DNA of 64,000 nucleotides from Labrenzia sp. CE80 (GCF_009650605.1 NZ_WAJT01000004.1:310001-374000); one strand, 5' to 3'; shown: positions 17,259-26,114, counted from the stretch's first letter. Numbers and translations: made by a program. Notes: a model not told the origin generated them from the sequence alone.

Positions 17259-18749
17259 ATGAGCCTCTCAGTCGCCCTTCAGGTCGCACAGTCGGCGCTT
17301 GCCGCCCGGCAGACCGAAACATCTACGGTGTCGCGCAACATCGCCGGCGCGCAAGATGCAGGATATTCCCGCAAGTCCGTTTTACTAAGCACCGTTATCT
17401 CTGAAAGCGGTCAGACAAGTGGCCTTCAAGTCGAGGGCATCGGTCGGGTGACCGACGATGCTCTATACGCATCCCTGCTTCAGTCTACCGCTGTTGGAAC
17501 GTCTCAAGAGGCAATCCTGGAGGGGCTCGAAGTACTGGCCGAAACGATTGGCGACACAGAGTTGGAGATGTCGCCTTCGGCGCTTCTTGGAGACCTTAAG
17601 ACGGCACTGCAGAATGCGGCTGCCGACCCTAATGACACCATCCTGGCCCAGGACCTCCTTTCGACTGCGAGCGATCTGGTGACGTCGTTGAACGAATCTT
17701 CGGAGGCGGTGCAGGACGTTCGGGCCGATGCGGACGCCGACATTGCGGACTCTGTCGACAGTATCAACGAATTGCTTGGCCAGCTTGAGGACCTGAATAC
17801 GATCATTGTTCGCGGCAACCAGAGTGGGAATGACATCACAGATGCCCTGGACTCGCGAGATCAGGTTCTGCTGGCGCTCTCTGAGGAAATCGGCATCACC
17901 ACGCTGACCCGCACGGATGGGGATGTCGTGGTCTACACAGATGGTGGTGTAACTCTTTTTGAAACGACGGCGCGCGAGGTCAGCTTCGAGCCGACCAATA
18001 CATTCTTCGCCACAACAACGGGCAATTCGGTCTATGTCGATGGTGTGCCGGTGGCCGGCGTTGACGCGATCATGCCGACCACGAGCGGTCGATTGTATGG
18101 CTTGACCGAACTGCGTGATGAGATTGCCCCAACCTATCAAAGCCAGCTGGACGAAATCGCGCGCGGCCTCATCGAGAGCTTCGCCGAGGCCGACCAAAGC
18201 GGTGGCGCCGGACCGGATCAAGCAGGCCTCTTTACATGGTCTGGTGCTCCAGCCGTGCCGGCGACAAGCACTCTGTCTTCCGGGCTCGCGGCTGATATCC
18301 AGATCAACGCTAACGCCGATCCGGATCAGGGCGGCAATCTGGACCTCCTCCGCGATGGAGGTATCTCCGACCCGCTCGACCCGGACTATGACTACAACCC
18401 GACCGATCTCGCCGGATATACCGGACGCTATCAAGATTTTCTTGATGCGCTTGATGAGCCTCGGGTCTTCGATGCCGGCGTGGAACTCGATCCGACTGAT
18501 ACGCTGACCGGATTTGCGAGCTCGTCCGTCGGCTGGCTTGAGAGCAACCGGCAGAGCGCCACCAGCGATCTGGAAGTCCAATCTGTCATTGTCAGCCGCA
18601 CAGCGGAAAGCCTCGCGAACACTACAGGTGTCAACATCGATGAGGAGATGACGCTTCTCCTTGATATCGAGCGGGCCTATGCCGCGGCCGCCAAACTCAT
18701 TTCCGCCGTCGACAACATGCTCGACGATCTCATGGCCAGTGCGAGTTAA
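17259..18749 (+). CDS. flgK: Flagellar hook-associated protein 1 FlgK
   Basis: FlgK (HAP1) forms part of the hook-filament junction. The 496 residues include the N-terminal segment SRNIAGAQDAGYSRKSVLL, related to the rod/hook motif, LDSRDQVLLALSEEIGI with DVVVYTDGGVTLFE, and the C-terminal NIDEEMTLLLDIERAYAAAAKLISAVDNMLDDLM helix pair. Genes flgE and flgL flank it closely, as usual. Confidence 0.95.
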   Translation: MSLSVALQVAQSALAARQTETSTVSRNIAGAQDAGYSRKSVLLSTVISESGQTSGLQVEGIGRVTDDALYASLLQSTAVGTSQEAILEGLEVLAETIGDTELEMSPSALLGDLKTALQNAAADPNDTILAQDLLSTASDLVTSLNESSEAVQDVRADADADIADSVDSINELLGQLEDLNTIIVRGNQSGNDITDALDSRDQVLLALSEEIGITTLTRTDGDVVVYTDGGVTLFETTAREVSFEPTNTFFATTTGNSVYVDGVPVAGVDAIMPTTSGRLYGLTELRDEIAPTYQSQLDEIARGLIESFAEADQSGGAGPDQAGLFTWSGAPAVPATSTLSSGLAADIQINANADPDQGGNLDLLRDGGISDPLDPDYDYNPTDLAGYTGRYQDFLDALDEPRVFDAGVELDPTDTLTGFASSSVGWLESNRQSATSDLEVQSVIVSRTAESLANTTGVNIDEEMTLLLDIERAYAAAAKLISAVDNMLDDLMASAS

Positions 18750-18754
18750 GTGCG

Positions 18755-19801
18755 ATGAAAACGACCTATATCTCTACCATTTCGATGTCTGACTCTGCTC
18801 GGACACAGATGATGAAGCAGGCGAGTACTGTGAATACGCTTCAGATCGAGCTCTCGTCTGGCCGCAAGGCAGACGTCGGTCTTGATCTTGGTAGTCGCAC
18901 AGGCGAGGCGGTGACTCTTCGCTCCGAGTTCTACTATCTGAATTCGATCATCGATACGAATGCACTGACGGCGTCGCGGCTCGATATCAGTCAGGCCGCC
19001 TTGAGTGATATCAGAACCAATTCCGAAGAATTCCTAGCCTCGCTTGTCGCGGTACGCGACAGCGATGGAGCTGCATCGGTGACACAAGCCGAGGCCGAGG
19101 GCGGCATGCAATTGCTGGTGTCGCGCCTCAATACGCAGTTGAACGGTAGTTACCTGTTTGCGGGCCTTAACACGGACGAAGTCCCTCTGGCGGATTACAG
19201 CGATGCCACGTCGACGAACAAGGTTGCTGCTGATGCCGCCTTCTTTGCGGAATTTGGCTTCACTCAAGACAATCCGGCCGTCGCGGGTATCACGGTCGCC
19301 CAGATGGACACTTACCTGACCGGCAATTTCGCGGCCATGTTCGCAGATCCGGCGTGGGGAACGAACTGGTCAACGGCGTCAGACCTGGAAGTCGAGAGCC
19401 GGATTTCGACCAGTGAGGTCCTAAGTACATCCGTCAGTGCGAATGAAGATGCTTTCCGCGAGTTGGCTCAAGTCTACACGATGATGTCCGACTTGGGGAA
19501 CGTGAACCTCGATTCCGAAGTCTTCAAGACAGTGGTCGATACAGCGATCAGCATGCTGGGATCAGCGATTGCTGGCGTGACCAGTCTGCAGGGTGAGATT
19601 GGTGTCGCGCAGGAGCGTGTCTCGCAAGCCAGCGATCGCCTCTCAATCCAGACCGATATCCTCAATGAGCGCGTCAATGCACTCGAGAATGTCGATCTGG
19701 AAGAGACTTCGGTCCGTTTGAATACGGCGATCACGCAGCTGGAAACAACCTACGCGATCAGCGCCAGGATCCAGCAGTTGAGCATCATCAACTACCTCTG
19801 A
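18755..19801 (+). CDS. flgL: Flagellar hook-associated protein 3 FlgL
   Basis: FlgL (HAP3) connects FlgK to the first flagellin. The 348-residue protein has flagellin-like helical ends: TMSDSARTQMMKQASTVNTL-like N-terminus (here SDSARTQMMKQASTVNTLQI, ELSSGRKADVGLDLG) and C-terminus LNERVNALENVDLEETSVRL with LETTYAISARIQQLSIINYL. The start is 5 nt after the flgK stop. Confidence 0.94.
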   Translation: MKTTYISTISMSDSARTQMMKQASTVNTLQIELSSGRKADVGLDLGSRTGEAVTLRSEFYYLNSIIDTNALTASRLDISQAALSDIRTNSEEFLASLVAVRDSDGAASVTQAEAEGGMQLLVSRLNTQLNGSYLFAGLNTDEVPLADYSDATSTNKVAADAAFFAEFGFTQDNPAVAGITVAQMDTYLTGNFAAMFADPAWGTNWSTASDLEVESRISTSEVLSTSVSANEDAFRELAQVYTMMSDLGNVNLDSEVFKTVVDTAISMLGSAIAGVTSLQGEIGVAQERVSQASDRLSIQTDILNERVNALENVDLEETSVRLNTAITQLETTYAISARIQQLSIINYL

Positions 19802-19856
19802 GATTTTCAAGCGACGTGAAGCCGCATTGCAATGACAGGAAACCAAGAGAGGCCCC

Positions 19857-20216
19857 ATGTACAATCTGTCCTATGCCGAGACGATGGATGAGATCTGCTC
19901 AGACGACCGAATGAACGAGGCCGAGGCGATGGATATCGTGATCGGCATGCTGGAAGTCGCACAAGAAAAGGGTACTCAATCTCGTGAGGCGGTAGAGGCG
20001 ATCTTCAATACCCGCCGTCTTTGGACGTATTTCATGGAAAGCTTGAGCGATGATGCGAACGCACTGCCGACGGCCTTGCGAGCGGATCTTATTTCGGTCG
20101 GGATCTGGGTGCTGAAGGAAATCGAGAAGATCCGTCAAAACGAAGTGAAGACCTTCGACGGACTTATCCAGATCAACTCAATCATCCGCGACAGCCTTCA
20201 AGGAGCTTCCTCATGA
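19857..20216 (+). CDS. flaF: Flagellar biosynthesis regulatory protein FlaF
   Basis: FlaF is a small cytoplasmic protein that, with FlbT, controls flagellin translation and secretion in alphaproteobacteria. The 119 residues include RRLWTYFMESLSDDANALPTALRADLISVGIWVLKEIEKI, the hallmark FlaF region. It overlaps flbT by 4 nt (ATGA). A CAAGC sequence at 19808-19812, 44 nt before the start, may be a degenerate copy of the flagellar promoter motif, but the gap after flgL is only 55 nt. Confidence 0.93.
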   Translation: MYNLSYAETMDEICSDDRMNEAEAMDIVIGMLEVAQEKGTQSREAVEAIFNTRRLWTYFMESLSDDANALPTALRADLISVGIWVLKEIEKIRQNEVKTFDGLIQINSIIRDSLQGASS

Positions 20217-20635
20217 AGATCGGCTTGAAGGCAGGAGAAAGGCTCTTTCTCAACGGCGCGGTGATCCGCGTCGAACGCAAGACACAGCTTGAGCTGATGA
20301 ACGATGCGGTTTTTTTGCTCGAAGGTCACATCCTGCAACAGGATGAAGCGACGACCCCGTTGCGCCAGATCTATTTCATTCTCCAGTCCATGGTGATGGA
20401 TCCGACTTCGGCGCCGATGATGAGAGACCTCTTTGAAATGGTGCTTCTGTCTGTCCGACGCGGTTTTTCCGACGAGGATGTTCTCGACGGCCTCGATGAA
20501 GTTGCTGCACTTGCAGGTGATGGCCGCTGGTTCGACGCGATGAAGCTCGTAAGAAACCTATATCCGATCGAAGACGATCTGATGTCCCCCACACACAACA
20601 GAAAAGTTGCCGCAAGCATCCTTGCAGCGGTTTGA
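20213..20635 (+). CDS. flbT: Flagellum biosynthesis repressor/regulator FlbT
   Basis: FlbT is an RNA-binding regulator of flagellin mRNA: it destabilises fljK mRNA in Caulobacter and promotes flagellin production in Brucella. The 140-residue product begins MKIGLKAGERLFLNGAVIRVERKTQLELMNDAVFLLE, the highly conserved family N-terminus, and continues QQDEATTPLRQIYFILQSMVMDP. The likely target is the structured flagellin leader at 8032-8106 in this same cluster, which is an inference. Confidence 0.95.
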   Translation: MKIGLKAGERLFLNGAVIRVERKTQLELMNDAVFLLEGHILQQDEATTPLRQIYFILQSMVMDPTSAPMMRDLFEMVLLSVRRGFSDEDVLDGLDEVAALAGDGRWFDAMKLVRNLYPIEDDLMSPTHNRKVAASILAAV

Positions 20636-20648
20636 GAAGGATGAAATC

Positions 20649-21047
20649 ATGAGTGTTGATGCTGTAAGTGCCACCACGACGAGTTCAACATCTGCGGCAA
20701 GTACTGCACAGGAGCAGCTGACTGTCGACTACGAGGCCTTTCTGCAGTTGATGATGGCGCAGATGCAAAATCAGGATCCTACCGATCCGGTGGATTCCTC
20801 CGAGCAGCTGGCCCAGCTGGCGAGCTTCTCGCAGGTGGAGCAGGCCATCGAGACAAATTCAAAGCTGGAAACCCTATTGGCCAATATGTCTTTCGGCCAG
20901 GTTGATGACCTTCTCGGGCGCACGGTCACCGATGCGGATGGCACAACGGGAACAGTCGAGTCTGTCGAGATCTATGATGATGGCACGGTGCTGGGGCTCG
21001 ATACGGGCGAGGGTATTCTTCTTGGCAGCGGCGTGAAGATTTCCTGA
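20649..21047 (+). CDS. flgD: Flagellar hook cap / assembly protein FlgD (short form)
   Basis: FlgD caps the growing hook. The 132-residue protein has the conserved N-terminal core DYEAFLQLMMAQMQNQDPTDPVDSSEQLAQLASFSQVEQ and a short C-terminal remnant (DLLGRTVTDADGTTGTVESV). It lacks the fibronectin/tudor-like domains of the approximately 230-residue enterobacterial FlgD, as is usual in rhizobia. The start at 20649 follows AGAAGGATG; an upstream in-frame start would overlap flbT. Confidence 0.94.
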   Translation: MSVDAVSATTTSSTSAASTAQEQLTVDYEAFLQLMMAQMQNQDPTDPVDSSEQLAQLASFSQVEQAIETNSKLETLLANMSFGQVDDLLGRTVTDADGTTGTVESVEIYDDGTVLGLDTGEGILLGSGVKIS

Positions 21048-21050
21048 GTC

Positions 21051-21317
21051 ATGAATGAAATCGATGCACTTGATATGGTCAGGGCGGCCATCTGGACGAT
21101 TATTGTCGGCTCCGCCCCGGCCATCATCCCTGCAATGGTGGTCGGGATCGGCATTGCGCTGCTTCAAGCCCTGACGCAGGTTCAGGAAGTTACATTGACC
21201 TTCATTCCCAAGATCCTGGCGATCTTGGTGATGATTGTCGTTGCGGGGCCGTTCATTGGAGGTCAGATCCACTACCTGACCGTGCTTGTTTACGGCCGGA
21301 TCGAGAATGGCTTTTAG
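21051..21317 (+). CDS. fliQ: Flagellar type III export protein FliQ
   Basis: FliQ is a small export-gate subunit with two membrane helices. The 88 residues show both helices (about 13-38 and 50-75), the conserved AIIPAMVVGIGIALLQALTQVQEVTLTFIPKI segment and the usual length. It starts 3 nt after the flgD stop and ends the flgE operon. Confidence 0.96.
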   Translation: MNEIDALDMVRAAIWTIIVGSAPAIIPAMVVGIGIALLQALTQVQEVTLTFIPKILAILVMIVVAGPFIGGQIHYLTVLVYGRIENGF

Positions 21318-21350
21318 GGCGGTTTTCTGAACTAGGCAAAGCTCTCCATG

Positions 21351-21371
21351 CTCGCGCAAGCTTCGGCTTGC
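21351..21371 (+). promoter_or_regulatory. Flagellar promoter-like motif upstream of flhA
   Basis: CTCGCGCAAGC at 21351-21361 and GCTTGC at 21366-21371; here GCAAGC-TTCG-GCTTGC is a perfect 6-bp dyad. The 11-mer ends 46 nt before the flhA start codon. Confidence 0.55.
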
Positions 21372-21407
21372 ATCCTCTCGAAAATCCCAGGCTCACCGAG
21401 AGAATAG

Positions 21408-23498
21408 ATGTCCGACACCGCCCTGTCTTCGCCCGTCTCTGCCACACCAGAAAGTCGACGCGATGTCGGCTTTGCAATCGGAATCGTCATGATCTTGGCG
21501 GTTCTGTTTCTGCCAATCCCGACGTTTTTGATCGATGTCGGTCTGGCCTTTTCCATCGCGCTCTCAGTGTTGATCCTGATGGTGGCACTCTGGATCGGCA
21601 AACCGCTCGAGTTTTCTTCCTTTCCGACTGTGCTTTTGATCGCGACGATGCTGCGGCTGTCGCTCAACATAGCAACCACCCGCGTTATTCTGGCGGATGG
21701 CCATGAAGGCCTTGATGCAGCCGGTTACGTGATCAATGGCTTTTCCCAGTTCGTGATGAGTGGGGATTTTGTAATCGGTCTGATTGTGTTTGCGATCCTG
21801 ATCACCGTCAACTTCCTGGTGATTACAAAAGGCGCGACGCGTATCGCTGAGGTTGGGGCACGCTTCACACTCGACTCCATCCCGGGCAAGCAGATGGCCA
21901 TTGACGCGGATTTGTCGGCCGGACTTATCAATGACAAGGAAGCTCAACGTCGACGCAGCGAGCTTGAAGAAGAAAGTTCATTCTTCGGTGCGATGGACGG
22001 TGCGTCCAAGTTCGTTCGCGGCGATGCGATCGCAGGCCTGATCATCACCGCCGTCAATATCCTTGGTGGAATGATTATTGGCGTAACGCGCTATGACATG
22101 AGCCCTGGCGATGCCGCCGACGTCTTTACCAAACTTTCGGTTGGCGACGGTCTGGTGTCCCAAATTCCTGCACTTGTCGTCTCACTTGCTGCTGGTCTGC
22201 TCGTGTCGAAGGGCGGCACACGCGGAACGACAGACAAAGCGGTTCTCGGGCAATTGGGTGGCTATCCACGCGCGCTCTTCGTTGCGGGTATATTGATGGC
22301 GATCTTTGCCGTTATGCCCGGACTGCCGTTTTTGCCTTTTGCGATGCTCGCAGCTGCGATGGGCTTCACCGGGTATGCAATTCCCAAACGCCTGGCAGCC
22401 CGCAAGCTTGCCGAGGAAGAGAAAGAGGCGGCGGCTGCCGCGGTCAAGAAAGAAGAATCTCGGGAATCGGTCAAGGAGTCGCTCAAGACCGCAGAGATCG
22501 AACTTTGCCTTGGCAAACAGGTTGCAGGCCAGCTGCTTGCCAAGCACGGTGAGCTGTCGCGGCGCGTCGGAAAGATGCGGCGTAAGTTTGCCGAGCAATA
22601 CGGTTTCGTCGTTCCTGATATTCGGGTGACCGACAGTTTGACGCTGGATCCCAAGAGCTACCAGATCAAGATCCACGGCACTGTGGTGGTCATGCAACAG
22701 CTGAAGGTGGGTGAGCTTCTCGTCATCTCCTCCAATGACGACAAGCTCCCTGTTCCTGGCGATCCGACGCGGGAACCAGCGTTTGGCATGCCGGCTTTCT
22801 GGGTGCCAGCTGCCTACCGTGAAGAACTCGTCAGGGGTGGATTGACGCCGGCGGAAAACAACACGGTTATTCTAACTCACCTTAGCGAAGTCATTCGCAA
22901 CAATCTGCCGCAGTTGCTCTCCTACAAGGATATGCGCAACCTATTCGATCGGCTGGATCCCGAGTACCGGAAGCTGCTTGATGACATCTGTCCTGCACAT
23001 ACCTCCTATTCCGGTCTGCAGGCGGTTCTCAAACTGCTGTTGGCCGAAAGGGTCTCAATCCGAAACCTTCATCTGATCCTTGAAGCCGTAGCGGAGATCG
23101 TTCCTCACGTCAGAAGATCCGAGCAAGTCGTCGAGCATGTTCGCATGCGTGTCGCTCAGCAGATATGCGGCGATCTTGCCGAGGGTGGTCCGTTGAATAT
23201 CCTGCGGCTTGGCAACCGCTGGGACCTGGCGTTCCATCAGAGCCTTAAGCGAGACGCCAAAGGTGAGGTCACCGAGTTCGATATCGAGCCTCAGCTTGTT
23301 GAAGAATTTGGTTCTCAGATGTCTGAGGCCGTTAAGAAACACATGAATGAGGGCAAGCGTTTTGCTGTTGTTGCCGCGCCAGATGCCCGTCCGTATGTCC
23401 GCATGATTGTGGAGCGCATGTTCCCGACGCTTCCAGTTCTGTCCCATCTGGAGATCGCTCGAGGCGTTGATGTTCATGCTCTCGGCAGCGTTTCCTGA
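21408..23498 (+). CDS. flhA: Flagellar type III export protein FlhA
   Basis: FlhA is the large export-gate protein whose cytoplasmic ring binds chaperone-substrate complexes. The 696 residues contain about eight N-terminal membrane helices with the conserved VGLAFSIALSVLILMVALWIGKPLEFSSFPTVLLIATMLRLSLNIATTR and the FHIPEP-type loop ARFTLDSIPGKQMAIDADLSAGLI. A large soluble C-terminal domain follows (TPAENNTVILTHLSEVIRNN, RYVLAHPDARPY-like region FAVVAAPDARPYVRM). The TGA overlaps the fliR start (TGATG). Confidence 0.98.
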   Translation: MSDTALSSPVSATPESRRDVGFAIGIVMILAVLFLPIPTFLIDVGLAFSIALSVLILMVALWIGKPLEFSSFPTVLLIATMLRLSLNIATTRVILADGHEGLDAAGYVINGFSQFVMSGDFVIGLIVFAILITVNFLVITKGATRIAEVGARFTLDSIPGKQMAIDADLSAGLINDKEAQRRRSELEEESSFFGAMDGASKFVRGDAIAGLIITAVNILGGMIIGVTRYDMSPGDAADVFTKLSVGDGLVSQIPALVVSLAAGLLVSKGGTRGTTDKAVLGQLGGYPRALFVAGILMAIFAVMPGLPFLPFAMLAAAMGFTGYAIPKRLAARKLAEEEKEAAAAAVKKEESRESVKESLKTAEIELCLGKQVAGQLLAKHGELSRRVGKMRRKFAEQYGFVVPDIRVTDSLTLDPKSYQIKIHGTVVVMQQLKVGELLVISSNDDKLPVPGDPTREPAFGMPAFWVPAAYREELVRGGLTPAENNTVILTHLSEVIRNNLPQLLSYKDMRNLFDRLDPEYRKLLDDICPAHTSYSGLQAVLKLLLAERVSIRNLHLILEAVAEIVPHVRRSEQVVEHVRMRVAQQICGDLAEGGPLNILRLGNRWDLAFHQSLKRDAKGEVTEFDIEPQLVEEFGSQMSEAVKKHMNEGKRFAVVAAPDARPYVRMIVERMFPTLPVLSHLEIARGVDVHALGSVS

Positions 23499-24271
23499 TG
23501 CTGGCCGGAGCGCTGCTCAGCAGCTTCGGGACCACGGCTTTGCTGGCGACATTCCTGCTTTTCTGCAGGATCGGAGCGTGTCTGATGATCATTCCCGGGT
23601 TCTCAAGCGACAGGGTCGCTATGCGGATTCGGCTGTTCATCGCCTTGTCCGTCACGCTTGCGCTTGCGCCCATGTTGCTGCCGACCATGCAGGCTGCTTT
23701 GCCTGATCAATCCCTGGTCACCGTCGGTGGTCTGATTGTCAGCGAGCTCTTCACGGGCTTTCTGATCGGCTTTCTCGGGCGCATTTTCTTCGTTGCCTTG
23801 GAGACGCTTGCGACCCTTGTCTCCATGGCAATCGGGCTGTCAAACATGCCGGGAATGTCGATCGAGGGTAGCGAGGCCTTGCCTCCGTTGGCCAGTCTCA
23901 TGACCTTGACTGCAACGGCGATGATCTTCATCACCAATCAGCACTGGGAAGTGCTCAAGGGGCTCGCTGCTTCTTATGAGACGTTGCCGCCTGGTGGAGA
24001 GATTGATGTTGTCTCTGGCCTAGAGCGTTTCGTCGATCAGCTTTCGTCCACCTTTGTGCTGGCCCTGCGCATCTGTAGTCCCTTCGTCGTCTATACGATT
24101 GTCGTCAATCTCGCGATCGGGATGGTCAACAAGCTCACGCCGCAAATACCCGTCTACTTCATCTCCATGCCCTTCGTCATTGCGGGCGGCATGTACCTCC
24201 TTTTCCTCGTCTCGGCAGAAGCAATCACGCTTTTCCTGGACGGCTATTTTACCTGGCTACAACTTGGCTGA
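23498..24271 (+). CDS. fliR: Flagellar type III export protein FliR
   Basis: FliR is the single-copy core subunit of the export gate. The 257-residue protein has six or so membrane helices, with conserved LLFCRIGACLMIIPGFSSDRVAMRIRL, ELFTGFLIGFLGRIFFVALETLATLVSMAIGL and the C-terminal VNLAIGMVNKLTPQIPVYFISMPFVIAGGMYLLFL. The start overlaps the flhA stop. The next gene begins 4 nt after its stop. Confidence 0.97.
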   Translation: MLAGALLSSFGTTALLATFLLFCRIGACLMIIPGFSSDRVAMRIRLFIALSVTLALAPMLLPTMQAALPDQSLVTVGGLIVSELFTGFLIGFLGRIFFVALETLATLVSMAIGLSNMPGMSIEGSEALPPLASLMTLTATAMIFITNQHWEVLKGLAASYETLPPGGEIDVVSGLERFVDQLSSTFVLALRICSPFVVYTIVVNLAIGMVNKLTPQIPVYFISMPFVIAGGMYLLFLVSAEAITLFLDGYFTWLQLG

Positions 24272-24275
24272 ACTG

Positions 24276-24704
24276 ATGAAAAAAAACACCCACGAAATTG
24301 CTCGGATGCTGAAACTGCAGCAGCAGCTATGCCTTTTGTCTTCCTGGTTGCTTCAAAAACTGGATGCACAAGCAGAAGAACTGGTTGAGCGTGAAGAAAG
24401 GGTTCTGGATGCCCTCGCGAAAGGCGATCTGGCGCAGCAAGAGAGGTTTATTCGGAACGCCGCACAGCGGCTGAAAACGATCGCCGAGGAGCAGGGAGAA
24501 TTGACCGTCGCGCGTGCTAAGGTCGAGTGCGAATACACGCGCCAGCGCATGATGCTGCAGGTCATTGAACAACGCCTGGCGCGTATGCGGGCGTCCGATC
24601 GGCGGGTTGAGGAAGACAACCGCCTGTCCGAGCTTCTGTCTCAGCAGCTTGGCCGGCGAACACAAGCTTCCCGCAAGTTGCGAGGCATAGATTTCACAGG
24701 CTAG
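24276..24704 (+). CDS. Small coiled-coil protein, FliJ-like candidate
   Basis: A 142-residue, wholly helical and highly charged protein with long heptad-like stretches (about residues 30-75 and 85-130: EREERVLDALAKGDLAQQE, RQRMMLQVIEQRLARM). No signal peptide or membrane segment is visible. Size, charge and predicted two-helix coiled-coil are those of FliJ, the export chaperone/escort partner of FliI, and no other fliJ is present next to fliI (34091) or elsewhere in the window. The start at 24276 (4 nt after fliR) is chosen because an upstream frame extension runs inside fliR. FliJ identity is an inference from architecture and context. Confidence 0.55.
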   Translation: MKKNTHEIARMLKLQQQLCLLSSWLLQKLDAQAEELVEREERVLDALAKGDLAQQERFIRNAAQRLKTIAEEQGELTVARAKVECEYTRQRMMLQVIEQRLARMRASDRRVEEDNRLSELLSQQLGRRTQASRKLRGIDFTG

Positions 24705-24784
24705 CGAGCGTTCGTGAGGTCGAATTTTTGGCCCTGCTGTAACTCGCTCAAGTTCCTTCAAACATGCAGTTGGAGTTTTCTCTA

Positions 24785-25210
24785 ATGGCTATCTCTCCAC
24801 CCTCAGACCTCATACTCGAGGTGTCCCGGGCAGCAAATCCCGTTGATCTCAGGGAGGCCACTACAAAGCTCAGCCGTCTGTCTCGATCGTCGGGAGCAGG
24901 GGAACTGTCTTTCGCCGAGGCGATGGGGCCAAATCAATTCCCGAGTTTTGCATCAATATCGTCGACACGAGATACCTCCAGCGTCGTCCGATCTGCGTCT
25001 CAGTCGCCGGCCGAGAAATTTGAGGCTTTGGTTTTGCATCAGTTTGTGGAAACGATGCTGCCGGATGACGCCGGCCAGGTTTTTGGTGAAGGCGCGACTG
25101 GCGAGATCTGGAAATCTATGCTCGCGGAACAAGTTGGCAATCAGATCGCCGCCAGTGGCGGTGTCGGTATCGCAGACCTTCTCAGCACTACACTCAAGGA
25201 CAACGCATGA
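24785..25210 (+). CDS. flgJ: Rod-capping protein FlgJ, N-terminal domain only (CheL-like)
   Basis: FlgJ caps the growing rod. This 141-residue protein contains only the rod-binding domain, with KFEALVLHQFVETMLPDDAGQVFGEGATGEIWKSMLAEQVGNQIAASGGVGIADLL as the diagnostic region. The muramidase half of enterobacterial FlgJ is missing; a separate transglycosylase is at 15220. I prefer the ATG at 24785, with GGAG 9 nt upstream; an in-frame ATG at 24764 would add seven residues. Its end overlaps the following gene. Confidence 0.85.
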   Translation: MAISPPSDLILEVSRAANPVDLREATTKLSRLSRSSGAGELSFAEAMGPNQFPSFASISSTRDTSSVVRSASQSPAEKFEALVLHQFVETMLPDDAGQVFGEGATGEIWKSMLAEQVGNQIAASGGVGIADLLSTTLKDNA

Positions 25211-25620
25211 CGTCTGACCAAGCCCTGGAGCCTGCGGCTCCTCACCCCGCTGCTGTTCTGCCACAGGCTGCATTTGCCGCGCTTACAACAGCCATAAAGC
25301 GTTCGATTTCAGCTGTTCGAGCGGAAACCCTGGCGCTTCGAAATGGCGAAAACAGCAGCTTGAAGACCTTTGAACATCGTAAAAGCCAAGCCTTGCTGGA
25401 TCTTGCTCGAGCCCGTGCGTCTCTGCCGCCGGTATTGCATGACCAGGAGGTGACAGATCTCTTGCAAGAACTGAAGCGTGATTTGTCTGAAAACATGGAG
25501 CTTCTGTCTCATCATATGAAGGCTATGAAGGAGATCACGGAGCTTCTGGCAAGGTCCATGCTCGAGGCAGATTCTGACGGAACCTACAGCCGGTCATCTC
25601 CAGGTGCTGCGCATGATTAA
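25207..25620 (+). CDS. FlgN-like flagellar export chaperone
   Basis: A 137-residue mostly helical protein (RSISAVRAETLALRNGENSSLKTFEHRKSQALLDLARA, then LLQELKRDLSENMELLSHHMKAMKEITELLARSM). The pattern of a helical hairpin with a C-terminal helix that could bind FlgK/FlgL, and an AL-rich first helix with a following RKS/ALLDLAR motif, resembles FlgN family chaperones. It overlaps flgJ by 4 nt (ATGA). The assignment rests on shape and location and is not certain. Confidence 0.55.
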   Translation: MTSDQALEPAAPHPAAVLPQAAFAALTTAIKRSISAVRAETLALRNGENSSLKTFEHRKSQALLDLARARASLPPVLHDQEVTDLLQELKRDLSENMELLSHHMKAMKEITELLARSMLEADSDGTYSRSSPGAAHD

Positions 25621-26071
25621 GATGCTTGTTGTCGGCCTCTGGATGCCAATTGCTGCGTTGGGGTCGAGTTATGCCACCGTTTACTGGATGAACGACAAGA
25701 TGGCTGCTTCTGACGGGGAGACGACCGGCCTTGGTGGTCTGGATTACGAGACAATACGTCCGGTCAATGTGCCGATCCTGTCCGATGGAGCATTGCAGGG
25801 CTATGTGGTCGCCAAGCTGGTCTTTACCGCTGACGCTGATGCGTTGAGGGAGCTTCCAGTACCGCCGCATCCCTTTCTCATCGATGAAGCTTTCCGCCGA
25901 ATCTACGCAGATGAGGCGCTCGATTTCAAAAAGCTCGAACGCTACGATCTGGACGCTCTGACAAGCTATCTCAAAGGTGCTGCGAACCAGAGGATTGGAT
26001 CCGATGTCATTCAGGACGTGCTTGTGGAAGAGTTCAACTATTTCGACAAGGATGTCGTTATCACGCACTGA
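25613..26071 (+). CDS. Unknown single-pass membrane protein of the flagellar operon
   Basis: A 152-residue protein with one N-terminal hydrophobic helix (about residues 2-22, IKMLVVGLWMPIAALGSSYA) and a presumably periplasmic remainder. The segment ILSDGALQGYVVAKLVFTADADALRELP and the C-terminal QDVLVEEFNYFDKDVV recall the topology and strand/helix alternation of FliL, but the sequence is not FliL and a FliL is already encoded at 6734. It overlaps the FlgN-like gene by 8 nt and ends the operon before a strong terminator. I do not assign a function. Confidence 0.75.
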   Translation: MIKMLVVGLWMPIAALGSSYATVYWMNDKMAASDGETTGLGGLDYETIRPVNVPILSDGALQGYVVAKLVFTADADALRELPVPPHPFLIDEAFRRIYADEALDFKKLERYDLDALTSYLKGAANQRIGSDVIQDVLVEEFNYFDKDVVITH

Positions 26072-26114
26072 TCCCATTCAGTGCATCTGAGACTCTGATT
26101 TTATACTATTTTGG

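Noticed and set aside
17463..18581. Open minus-strand frame of 372 codons
   Set aside because: It lies wholly opposite flgK, is Arg-rich with low-complexity features of an antisense shadow, and has no ribosome binding site or family resemblance.
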